Of a stretch of DNA of 18,526 nucleotides, positions 1-6,473 are shown in pieces. The stretch covers positions 1-18,526 of the forward strand of contig CAMLKQ010000010.1 of NCBI GenBank assembly GCA_946480585.1, written 5' to 3'. The position numbers and the translations under genes are program-made. Every line of letters starts with the position of its first letter. Position 1 is the first letter of the stretch. The DNA comes from an uncultured Kangiella sp. (GTDB lineage Bacteria; Pseudomonadota; Gammaproteobacteria; Enterobacterales; DSM-103792). Under the pieces are notes generated by a model that saw nothing but the letters and a program-made list of their open reading frames with translations, searched no databases and had not been told where the DNA came from.

Positions 1-1
1 C

Positions 2-58
2 GAGCAACTGATCTGGGTAACGCATGAACAATCGCCCGGACAAGCGAGCCAGCCGTAA
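2..58 (+). CDS. possible C-terminal tail of an upstream gene (partial)
   Basis: One forward frame is open from the window edge for 18 codons and ends in TAA. It reads EQLIWVTHEQSPGQASQP. The other two forward frames stop within the first 27 bases. The inverted repeat about 100 bases downstream would suit the end of a + strand transcript. The fragment is too short to identify a family, and the open frame could be chance. Confidence 0.3.
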   Translation, partial: EQLIWVTHEQSPGQASQP

Positions 59-161
59 CCGTCTCAGCGTCTGACAGCCCCCCGGTCAGTGCGGCATCGG
101 CCACCGCTACCGCCCCTTCGCCTCTTCGCCCCGCACATGCCGACATGCAGTAAGCAAAGCC

Positions 162-185
162 AACCGCCCACAACCGTGGGCGGTT
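162..185. terminator. inverted repeat, probable bidirectional terminator
   Basis: A perfect 10-bp inverted repeat, AACCGCCCAC and GTGGGCGGTT, encloses a 4-nt loop AACC. The T-rich tails on both sides are weak (TTTCGCTTG on +, TTGGCTTTGCTT on -). It lies between a possible + strand gene end near 58 and the end of the minus-strand membrane gene at 257, so it could serve both converging transcripts. Confidence 0.6.
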
Positions 186-248
186 TCGCTTGCGTGACGC
201 GAACATTGGCGAATGCATCGGTTCAGACAACAGACGGCCGAAGCGATC

Positions 249-264
249 TGCGCTGATCAGCGCA
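249..264. repeat. 16-bp perfect palindrome over a stop codon
   Basis: TGCGCTGATCAGCGCA is perfectly self-complementary. It includes the TGA stop codon of the minus-strand membrane protein gene. No T-run follows on either strand, so it is not a typical intrinsic terminator. It could be a transcript-end hairpin or a protein site. Confidence 0.5.
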
Positions 265-1525
265 ACCACTCCGGATGCCACAGCATCACAACGCCCAGGC
301 TCAACATCACCAGCGCGCTGACGAGCTTCAAGCCGCGACCGCCGCGTTCGCTCAGCTTGGCGCGGTTCAGCGCCCACACGGCGGTTGCCACCATCACACT
401 GTCATCGGCAATGTAGCCGGCGATGTAGAGCGCGAGATACGCGTAATGCGCGGCCGGCGACAGCGGTTGCTGCGCCAGCACCGAGGTGTACAGCGCCGGC
501 AAGCCGGCCGTGCACAGCAATTCAATGATGTTGACGATCACCGCGAGCACCGCCACACCGACCAGCGCCGCCGCCGTTTCCCGAGAGGCCAGGATGCGGC
601 GCATGCGCACATACAAACCCGGTTTGGCGGCGTCCGGAATGTGCAATGACGGCCCGCGACCGGGCACGATGACATCTTTCAGATTGAGCAGGCCGATGAG
701 CAGCGCGATGCCAGCCAGAAACTGTTGCAAACCGCGCGACCAGCCGACCAACAAAAACACATTCAGCCACGCCGCCATGAACAGGTAGTAAATCGCGCCG
801 CTGACCACAACAAAGCAGCCGGCAATCAGTGCCATCCGCCGGCGGTCCTGCAAATGCACCAGCAGCGACAACAAAAAAAGCAACACCCACATCGCGCACG
901 GATTGAAGCCATCGAGCAAGCCGAGCACCACGGTAAACAGCGGCAACCCGAGCGTCTCCAACCGCAGCCTGCCCATCACGCTGTCGACTTCGGCGGCACC
1001 GCCGGGTGGTGGCTTGCCGGCCAGCGCCGCATCGATCATCGTGTGCAGCACCGGACCGGTGAGTGCCGCCGAATCAAATCCGAGACTGACGTGTCCGGCA
1101 ATGACGAACAGCGGCACGCCCGGCGGCCACAGCTGGGCGCGGCGGGCATGAGCCAACAGCGCCTCCCGCGCTTGCGGATCGGTATCGACTGCGCGCACGC
1201 GAATGGTCAGCTGCGGATAGCGTTGCTGCAACTGCGGCAAATACTGTTTGGCAGCCGCGCAATGCGGACAATCGGCGCGGACAAACACTTCCAGCGTCGG
1301 TGTCGGCGGAATCGGTGTCGGCGTAATCGGCGGCGCAGTTTCCGCCGCCAACGCGACGCGCAAGCCGCCGAGCAAGGTCAGCAGCAGCGCCATCACGATC
1401 ACGCGTAAGCACGCCTTCCGGACGCCTGCATTCCAGAAACCTATCGTCCGGATAAAGCTGACGCTCGAACACACAGTCACCGTCTGACCGTCGTTCCGGT
1501 ACGCTGCCGCCACGCCACCTGCCAT
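257..1525 (-). CDS. thioredoxin/glutaredoxin-like domain fused to a CcdA/DsbD-type membrane domain
   Basis: This is a 422-residue membrane thiol-disulfide protein. The order is a signal-like hydrophobic segment (about 42-61), a proline/threonine linker (62-77), a thioredoxin-fold domain with CPHC at 86-89 and a probable cis-proline in GVPLFVI (P138), and then about six membrane segments from residue 195 onward. Two intramembrane cysteines, in GFNPC (C210) and ELLCTAG (about C338), match the electron-carrying pair of the CcdA/DsbD transporter family. It probably moves reducing power from the cytoplasm to the periplasmic CPHC domain. The ATG at 1525 has GGAG 5 nt upstream, but residues 1-35 do not look like a signal peptide. 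Starts at GTG 1402 or ATG 1393 would give a cleaner one, so the N-terminus is uncertain. The gene is divergent from the TlpA gene and is a candidate electron donor for it. Confidence 0.85.
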   Translation of the reverse strand: MAGGVAAAYRNDGQTVTVCSSVSFIRTIGFWNAGVRKACLRVIVMALLLTLLGGLRVALAAETAPPITPTPIPPTPTLEVFVRADCPHCAAAKQYLPQLQQRYPQLTIRVRAVDTDPQAREALLAHARRAQLWPPGVPLFVIAGHVSLGFDSAALTGPVLHTMIDAALAGKPPPGGAAEVDSVMGRLRLETLGLPLFTVVLGLLDGFNPCAMWVLLFLLSLLVHLQDRRRMALIAGCFVVVSGAIYYLFMAAWLNVFLLVGWSRGLQQFLAGIALLIGLLNLKDVIVPGRGPSLHIPDAAKPGLYVRMRRILASRETAAALVGVAVLAVIVNIIELLCTAGLPALYTSVLAQQPLSPAAHYAYLALYIAGYIADDSVMVATAVWALNRAKLSERGGRGLKLVSALVMLSLGVVMLWHPEWLR

Positions 1526-1659
1526 GTCGTCTCCGCGTTGTCTGCGGTCGGGGAAAAAGGGTTGGGTCCCGCAAAGCGTAGGCCGCCGCGCCGCCCATGC
1601 ACGCCGGTCCGCGGTAAAAATATCGACCCAGTACGCAAACGGCGCGTCTGACCGGCCGG

Positions 1660-1676
1660 CTTAAGTCTCTCTTAAG
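1660..1676. promoter_or_regulatory. CTTAAG-N5-CTTAAG box (PmrA/QseB-type)
   Basis: Two perfect CTTAAG half-sites are separated by TCTCT. This matches the direct-repeat operator known for PmrA/BasR and QseB response regulators of the OmpR family. It is also nested in a 9-bp inverted repeat, CGGCTTAAG and CTTAAGCCG, at 1657-1679. A possible -10 (TAGGCT, 1692-1697) lies 15 nt downstream and 28 nt before the TlpA start, so a regulator bound here would sit around the -35 position. The half-site is itself palindromic, so the divergent minus-strand gene could also be affected. Confidence 0.55.
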
Positions 1677-1724
1677 CCGAAGCCGGCACCGTAGGCTCAC
1701 CCGTTTGCCGCCTGTGTCTGCGCC

Positions 1725-2186
1725 ATGCCCCGTCGTCTCTCCCTGCTTGCCTTGCCGTTGTTGCTCGTGCTGACGCTGTTCGGCCTCTCCACTGTGGCCA
1801 GCCCGGCGCACGCGCTCGATCTGAACGCCTATCACGGCAAGGTCGTGTACCTCGATTTCTGGGCTTCGTGGTGCAAACCGTGCCGGCAATCGTTCCCGTG
1901 GCTGGCCGACATGCAACAGAAATACGGCAAGGACGGTTTTGTCGTCGTGGCGGTCAATGTCGACAAGGAACGCGCGCTCGCCGATCGCTTTCTCGCCGAC
2001 GTGCCGCATCCGTTCACTATCGATTTCGACCCGGATGGCGAGCTCGCCACCCGCTACGGCATCGAAGCGATGCCATCGAGTGTGCTGATCGATGGCAACG
2101 GCAAGGTCATTGCGACCCACGCCGGTTTTTTTGATCACAAGCGTGATCACTACGAAAAGCGCATTCGCGCCGCCCTTTCCCTCTGA
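1725..2186 (+). CDS. TlpA-type periplasmic thioredoxin
   Basis: This 153-residue protein begins with a Sec signal peptide (MPRR, a leucine-rich core, cleavage near SPAHA/LDL at residue 30). A thioredoxin fold follows with the active site WASWCKPC (C50, C53) and the usual TlpA/ResA residues: VVAVNVD after the second helix and the cis-proline region EAMPSSVLID. The mature protein of about 123 residues is short and single-domain. Proteins of this family reduce or isomerise thiols of specific envelope partners. It is the first gene of the DUF4266-DUF3570-ApbE cluster, 12 bases before the lipoprotein start. The nearest cysteine-rich candidate partner is that lipoprotein, which is an inference. The ATG at 1725 is kept because the signal peptide begins there, although no strong ribosome-binding site is visible. 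Confidence 0.92.
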   Translation: MPRRLSLLALPLLLVLTLFGLSTVASPAHALDLNAYHGKVVYLDFWASWCKPCRQSFPWLADMQQKYGKDGFVVVAVNVDKERALADRFLADVPHPFTIDFDPDGELATRYGIEAMPSSVLIDGNGKVIATHAGFFDHKRDHYEKRIRAALSL

Positions 2187-2198
2187 CTGGAGATGCCG

Positions 2199-2423
2199 AT
2201 GAAACGCGATCTCAAGCGTCTGCTGCTCGGCAGCCTGATCCTGGCCAGCGCCGGCTGCAGCCATATCGACGTCAAACCCTGGGACCGTGATCTGCTGGCG
2301 CGGCAATCGATGCAACTCGATGCTGCCCCGCTCGATTCCGGTTTTGATGATCACATTTATTTCAGCAAAGAGGCCTCCAGCGGCGGCCGTGGTTTTGGTG
2401 GCGGAGGCTGCGGATGCAACTGA
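2199..2423 (+). CDS. small DUF4266 lipoprotein with GGGGCGCN C-terminus
   Basis: This 74-residue lipoprotein has a basic N-terminus (MKRDLKRLLL) and the lipobox LASAGC with the lipidated cysteine at C20. Serine at +2 suggests outer-membrane sorting. The mature part of about 54 residues has WDRDLLARQSM, then DDHIYFSKEASSGG, and ends in a glycine-rich tail with two cysteines (C71, C73) and a final Asn. This layout is typical of DUF4266, which has no function I know of. I chose the ATG at 2199 over the in-frame ATG at 2193 because CTGGAG lies 6-7 nt before it and the signal peptide starts there. The stop overlaps the DUF3570 start, so the two are probably translationally coupled. The tail may bind or carry a metal or another group, or be processed; this is inference. 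Confidence 0.88.
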   Translation: MKRDLKRLLLGSLILASAGCSHIDVKPWDRDLLARQSMQLDAAPLDSGFDDHIYFSKEASSGGRGFGGGGCGCN

Positions 2424-3766
2424 AAAACAAATCGCTGCGCGACCGGCTGGCACTGGCCGCTGGCGCACTGCTTGGCACCGGCGCCGTGATCGCCGGCGAT
2501 GGCACCGACAGCAGTGACTGGCAGGTCGATACGGCCATCCTGTCCTACGCCGAATCCGATGGCCGGGTCAAAGCCAACGAGCCGGTGATCAGTCTCAGCA
2601 AGGATTGGGGCGATGAACACATCAGCGCGTTCAAGCTGGTGCTCGATTCGCTGACCGGCGCCTCGCCGAACGGCGCCATGGCCGCCAACCGGCCACAAAC
2701 GTTCACCGGTCCGTCCGGCGGCGGTGGCTATGAAACGGCCCCCGGCGACACGCCGCTCGACGATTCGTTCAAGGATTCGCGGGTCGCCTTCCGGGCCGGT
2801 TGGCAACAGCCGTGGTCGGAGAATTCGCGCGTCAGCATCGGCGCCAATGTCTCGAACGAATACGACTTCCAGTCGGTATCGATCGACGGCGGCTATGCGC
2901 TCGACTTCAACCGCAAGCTGTCGACGTTTTCGGTAGGCTTCAATGTCGAGCGCGACAACATTGATCCGGTCGGTGGCATTCCGCTCGCACTGTCGGCCAT
3001 GCCGGTGCAGGACGACGAAGGCGAGATTGAAGACGACGCGCTCGAAAATCGCGACAGCAGTGACACCAAACAGGTGGTGGATTTTCTGGTCGGCTTCACC
3101 CAGATCTTCAGTCGCAATTTCCTGATGCAATTCAACCTGTCGCACTCGCAAGCGGACGGCTACCAGACTGATCCCTACAAGCTGCTGACCGTCGCCAACG
3201 CCGGCAATTTGATTGTCAATCCGGACCCGAACAACGCCGACGGCATGTTCGTATACCTGTACGAAAGCCGGCCGGACAGCCGCAGCAAAGACAGCTTCTA
3301 TGTCCAGGGCAAATACAGCCCCGGTGAAGATGTCATTGACCTGTCTTACCGGTACATGACCGACGACTGGGGCATCAACTCGCACACCGTCGACGCCAAG
3401 TACCGCTGGGAAATCGGTGACGGCTGGTACCTCGAACCGCATCTGCGGCTGTACCAGCAAACCGCCGCCGACTTTTACCGGCCGTATCTGCAAGCCGGCG
3501 TCGACACCGATGCCAGCGGCCTGATCGCGACCATCGACTACGCCTCGGCCGATCCGCGCCTTGGCGATTTCGATGCGACCACGGTCGGTTTCAAAGTCGG
3601 CAAGGTCTGGGGCCCGGGCAACGAATTGTCGCTGCGCGTTGAAAGCTACGAACAAACCGGCAACGTCAGCAATGACGCGCCAGCCGGCAGCGATCTCGCC
3701 GGTCAGCCAGCGTTTGCCGACATGACTGCGAGCTGGGTGCAAATCGGCTACTCGTTCCGCTGGTAA
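2414..3766 (+). CDS. DUF3570 protein, probable outer-membrane barrel with a flavinylation-like motif
   Basis: The protein is 450 residues with a signal peptide (KNKSLRDR, hydrophobic core, cleavage near AVIAGDG, residue 28). The rest has alternating polar/hydrophobic strands and ends in an aromatic residue within IGYSFRW, as outer-membrane beta-barrels do. The N-terminal part (YAESDGRVKANEPV, then LVLDSLTGASPNGA) and the PLDDSFKDSRVAF segment fit DUF3570. Residues 78-84, DSLTGAS, match the Dxx[ST]GA[ST] pattern around which ApbE transferases attach FMN, as in NqrC and RnfG; the acceptor here would be S84. The start overlaps the lipoprotein stop by 10 nt and has GGAG upstream. An ApbE gene follows 236 bases later. 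The DUF3570 assignment is from memory of the family. Flavinylation is inference. Confidence 0.88.
   Translation: MQLKNKSLRDRLALAAGALLGTGAVIAGDGTDSSDWQVDTAILSYAESDGRVKANEPVISLSKDWGDEHISAFKLVLDSLTGASPNGAMAANRPQTFTGPSGGGGYETAPGDTPLDDSFKDSRVAFRAGWQQPWSENSRVSIGANVSNEYDFQSVSIDGGYALDFNRKLSTFSVGFNVERDNIDPVGGIPLALSAMPVQDDEGEIEDDALENRDSSDTKQVVDFLVGFTQIFSRNFLMQFNLSHSQADGYQTDPYKLLTVANAGNLIVNPDPNNADGMFVYLYESRPDSRSKDSFYVQGKYSPGEDVIDLSYRYMTDDWGINSHTVDAKYRWEIGDGWYLEPHLRLYQQTAADFYRPYLQAGVDTDASGLIATIDYASADPRLGDFDATTVGFKVGKVWGPGNELSLRVESYEQTGNVSNDAPAGSDLAGQPAFADMTASWVQIGYSFRW
2645..2665 (+). other. codons for a candidate ApbE flavinylation motif (DSLTGAS)
   Basis: These seven codons encode D78-S-L-T-G-A-S84 of the DUF3570 protein. 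Known ApbE targets carry Asp, two variable residues, Ser/Thr, Gly, Ala, Ser/Thr, and FMN is esterified to the last hydroxyl residue. The motif lies after the signal peptide, so it would be on the exported side. Confidence 0.5.
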
Positions 3767-4002
3767 GCACGCCAACGCGTCACCACCTCCTCACAGCCGG
3801 CGGCGATTCCGCGTAACCGGCAGCCAACCGCTCACGGGAAGGGAGCTGCGACGGCACACTGATAGCACAGCAAGCGCTGTCGGTGTGCCGCCTCTGCTTT
3901 CGCTTTCGACATACAGGGCAGTGCCGCACGCAGGGGTCTGAAAGACTTGCACGCCGTGACAAGCGTGCGACAATCGCTGTACACCTGCTGCGGAATGTCA
4001 CC
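3767..4002 (+). other. gene-free spacer before apbE with two hairpins
   Basis: No credible gene is seen in these 236 bases. Two inverted repeats stand out. CGGCACAC at 3852-3859 pairs with GTGTGCCG at 3883-3890 and encloses a smaller ACAGC/GCTGT hairpin (3867-3880). GCACGC at 3949-3954 pairs with GCGTGC at 3963-3968. Neither is followed by a T-run. The spacer may carry a separate promoter for apbE or a structured leader. I could not match it to a known riboswitch. Confidence 0.4.
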
Positions 4003-4911
4003 GTGTCATCAGCGCTATTGCCATCCCTGACATTTGCCTCCGATGCCGAGCGCGCGCTTGGCATCGCCCGCTTCAGTGCCATGGCGAGCCCTTGTGAATT
4101 GCTGCTCGACAGCAGCGACCATGCGTTGTTGCAGCGTTGCGGCCAACTGGCGCAGGCCGAAGCGCTGCGCATCGAGCAGCAGTACAGCCGCTACCGCAAC
4201 GACAACCTGATTTATCAAATCAACAACGCCGGTGGCGCTGCCGTTACGGTCAACGAAGAGCTCGCCAATCTCATCGATTACGCCTGCACGCTGTACGAAC
4301 TGTCGGACGGGCTGTTCGATCTCAGCTCCGGCGTGTTGCGCAAGCTGTGGCGCTTTGACGGCAGCGGCAAGCGACCATCGCCCGAAGCTATCGCCGCCTT
4401 GCTGCCGCGGGTCGGCTGGCACCGGGTGCGCTGGCAACGGCCGCAGCTGCAATTGCAAACCGGCATGGAGATCGATCTCGGCGGTATCGGCAAGGAATAT
4501 GCGGTGGACCGCGTGTGCGAGCTGCTGGCGCAGCAAACGACGTGCGCGTTTCTGGTCAATTTTGGTGGCGACTTGCGCGCCCGTGGACCACGTCAGAACG
4601 GCGAACCGTGGCATGTCGGTCTGGAAAAGCCGGACAACGACAAACTGGCGCTGACCGATCTGCCGCTGCAATCCGGCGCACTCGCCACCAGCGGCGATGC
4701 CCGTCGCAGTTTCGTCGAAAACGGCGTTCGCTACGGTCACATCCTGAATCCGAAAACCGGCTATCCGGTCAGCGGCGCACCGCGCTCGATCACCGTGCTC
4801 GCCAGCACCTGCATCGAAGCCGGCGCACTCGCCACTCTCGCCATGCTGCAAGGCGGCGACGCCGAAGCCTTCCTGCGCGAACAAGGCGTGCGTTCGTGGT
4901 GTGTGCGCTGA
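4003..4911 (+). CDS. apbE: FAD:protein FMN transferase (ApbE family)
   Basis: ApbE enzymes transfer FMN from FAD to a Ser/Thr of a target protein using a divalent metal. In 302 residues the family blocks are visible: RFSAMASPCEL near the start, DLGGIGKEYAVDRV (158-171), NFGGDLRARG, ALATSGDARRSF (about 226-237), HILNPKTGYPV (246-256) and CIEAGALATLAM (270-281). In the last block the Asp that normally binds the metal (as in ADALAT) is Gly, although the Thr four residues later is kept. The GTG at 4003 is chosen because the conserved region begins before the next ATG (4081); the frame is open back to 3883. No convincing signal peptide or lipobox is visible, which is odd for an enzyme expected to modify exported proteins. 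The likely substrate is the DUF3570 protein upstream. Confidence 0.9.
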   Translation: MSSALLPSLTFASDAERALGIARFSAMASPCELLLDSSDHALLQRCGQLAQAEALRIEQQYSRYRNDNLIYQINNAGGAAVTVNEELANLIDYACTLYELSDGLFDLSSGVLRKLWRFDGSGKRPSPEAIAALLPRVGWHRVRWQRPQLQLQTGMEIDLGGIGKEYAVDRVCELLAQQTTCAFLVNFGGDLRARGPRQNGEPWHVGLEKPDNDKLALTDLPLQSGALATSGDARRSFVENGVRYGHILNPKTGYPVSGAPRSITVLASTCIEAGALATLAMLQGGDAEAFLREQGVRSWCVR

Positions 4912-5073
4912 GTCAGCTTAGCGGACCATCGCATCAGCCACATCAGCCACATCGCCCGCACTGTCGCACTGCGCCCGCAACGGCACCGGTACTATTTACC
5001 GTTCGCGGAACTGTCGCGATTCCGCCCGGTCAGTGCAGACCATGCCAGCCCGGCATTCACGGAAGCCCTTACC

Positions 5074-6282
5074 ATGTCAGGACTCACTACCGCGCGCGCC
5101 AATGTTTGGCTCCGCGTTTTGCTGCTCACAGTCAGCAGCAGCATCGGCCTCACGCACGCCCATCCGCTCCCGTCGACGTCATTACCCAGCGCACACGCAT
5201 CGGCACTAGCCACTAACACACTCAACGCGCAAACCGTTCGCAGCGCGCCCTTTGAAGCGGTGATCCAGCACGCGGTGGCGAAAGAGGATTTTCGCGGCGC
5301 GGTATTGGTGGCACAGCGCGGGCGCATTCTGCATGCCGCCGCTTACGGCCCGGCCGACGCCGCCGCGGGCCGCGCCAACCAGATCGACAGCCGCTTTCTG
5401 ATCGGCTCGCTGACCAAATCGTTCACCGCCATCGCGGTGCTGCAACTGGCCGAGCAAGGCAAACTCGATCTGCACCGGCCGATTGGCCAGTACCTGCCGG
5501 GTCTGCGCAAGGACCTCGGCGAGCAGCTGACGCTGCATCTGCTGCTGAAACATCAGAGCGGCCTGCCGACCCATCTGGAGCGCGTGGTCGAACAGGCCGA
5601 GCGGCCGATCAGCAGCGACGAGATCCTGCGTCACATCAATGCCAGCGCGCTGCAGTTTGCACCGGGCAGTCAATACGAATACGGCAACCTCGGTTATCAC
5701 CTCGCCGCGCTGGTGCTGGAACAGGTGAGCGGCCACGATTACGCCAGCGTGATGCAACAGCAGATTTTTACCCCGAGCGGCATGAGCCGCAGCGGCGTCG
5801 AGCGCTTCGGCCAGCGCCCGGCCGAACGCGCCAACGGTTACGCCAAATCGCTGTTCGGTATCACACAGGATGAGAACAATGTCTCGTGGGCGCTCGGTGC
5901 CGGCGACATTTACGCCACCGTGCACGATCTGTTTCGCTGGGATCAGGCGCTGCACCAGCACACGCTACTGAAACCGGCCTCGACCGCGTTGCTGTTCGCA
6001 CCGGAGAACGAGGCGCGCGGCAATTACGGCTACGGCTTTCGCATTCAGCCGTATCAACGGGCACCGGGCAAATCCGGGCCGACCGCCACCGGCACACTGG
6101 TCCGTCACGGCGGCTCGATGGATGGCTTCCTGTCGAATTACCATCGCTACCTCGACGATGAATTGACCGTCATTGTGCTTGGCAATATCCGGCCGTTCGC
6201 CGTCCGCGATCTGACCTTTGCCTTGAAAGAAGCCGCGCTCGGCATCAGCCCCGGCCAGCGTCAGCGAGGTGCTCTTGAATGA
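5074..6282 (+). CDS. exported serine beta-lactamase-fold hydrolase (class C/PBP-like)
   Basis: The 402-residue protein begins with a signal peptide ending near GLTHAHP (about residue 29). The three class C/penicillin-binding motifs are present: SLTK (S112, K115), Y-G-N (Y203 to N205) in YEYGNLGY, and HGG (345-347) before SMDGFLSNYHRYL. Family members are esterases, D-amino-acid peptidases, carboxypeptidase-like enzymes or beta-lactamases, and substrate cannot be read from sequence. It acts in the periplasm or outside the cell. The gene is 162 bases after apbE without an obvious terminator between, so partial read-through is possible. The spacer contains short CATCAGCCA tandem repeats. A strong hairpin lies about 80 bases downstream. 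Confidence 0.88.
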   Translation: MSGLTTARANVWLRVLLLTVSSSIGLTHAHPLPSTSLPSAHASALATNTLNAQTVRSAPFEAVIQHAVAKEDFRGAVLVAQRGRILHAAAYGPADAAAGRANQIDSRFLIGSLTKSFTAIAVLQLAEQGKLDLHRPIGQYLPGLRKDLGEQLTLHLLLKHQSGLPTHLERVVEQAERPISSDEILRHINASALQFAPGSQYEYGNLGYHLAALVLEQVSGHDYASVMQQQIFTPSGMSRSGVERFGQRPAERANGYAKSLFGITQDENNVSWALGAGDIYATVHDLFRWDQALHQHTLLKPASTALLFAPENEARGNYGYGFRIQPYQRAPGKSGPTATGTLVRHGGSMDGFLSNYHRYLDDELTVIVLGNIRPFAVRDLTFALKEAALGISPGQRQRGALE

Positions 6283-6363
6283 AACCCTTGCGCGCTTTGC
6301 GGGAATGACGTGCCGGGGTGACGCCAGCAGCGCTGGCGCGAGTCGGGTATCCTGAGCTCCGAC

Positions 6364-6399
6364 TGCCGCCTGTTGCTGCGCTCATGGCAACAGGCGGCA
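6364..6399. repeat. strong inverted repeat between two hydrolase genes
   Basis: TGCCGCCTGTTGC (6364-6376) pairs with GCAACAGGCGGCA (6387-6399) over 13 bp around a 10-nt loop. No T-run follows on the + strand. It may end the beta-lactamase-fold transcript, stabilise an mRNA end, or be a REP-like element. An AACAGGCGGC string recurs inside the terminator at 14847-14879. Confidence 0.6.
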
Positions 6400-6473
6400 A
6401 TCCGAATGCGGGCGCATACCGTACAGGCAAGCGCCCCTCACCGGCTGCCCGCTCTCACGCAAAAGGAGATCCC

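Noticed and set aside
2131..2152. GATCAC/GTGATC inverted repeat
   Set aside because: It lies inside the TlpA coding sequence and is explained by the codons. There is no sign of a regulatory role.
1074..2468. 464-codon minus-strand frame across the TlpA, lipoprotein and membrane fusion region
   Set aside because: It contradicts three well-supported genes and the divergent promoter region.
2357..3775. Long minus-strand open frame opposite the DUF3570 gene (and similar ones opposite several genes)
   Set aside because: It is a high-GC shadow. The + strand has a signal peptide, coupled start and family features. The minus frame has no domain sense and crosses the lipoprotein gene.
3767..4002. 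FMN or c-di-GMP riboswitch upstream of apbE
   Set aside because: An AGGGCAG string and hairpins are present, but the conserved core of neither riboswitch could be found.
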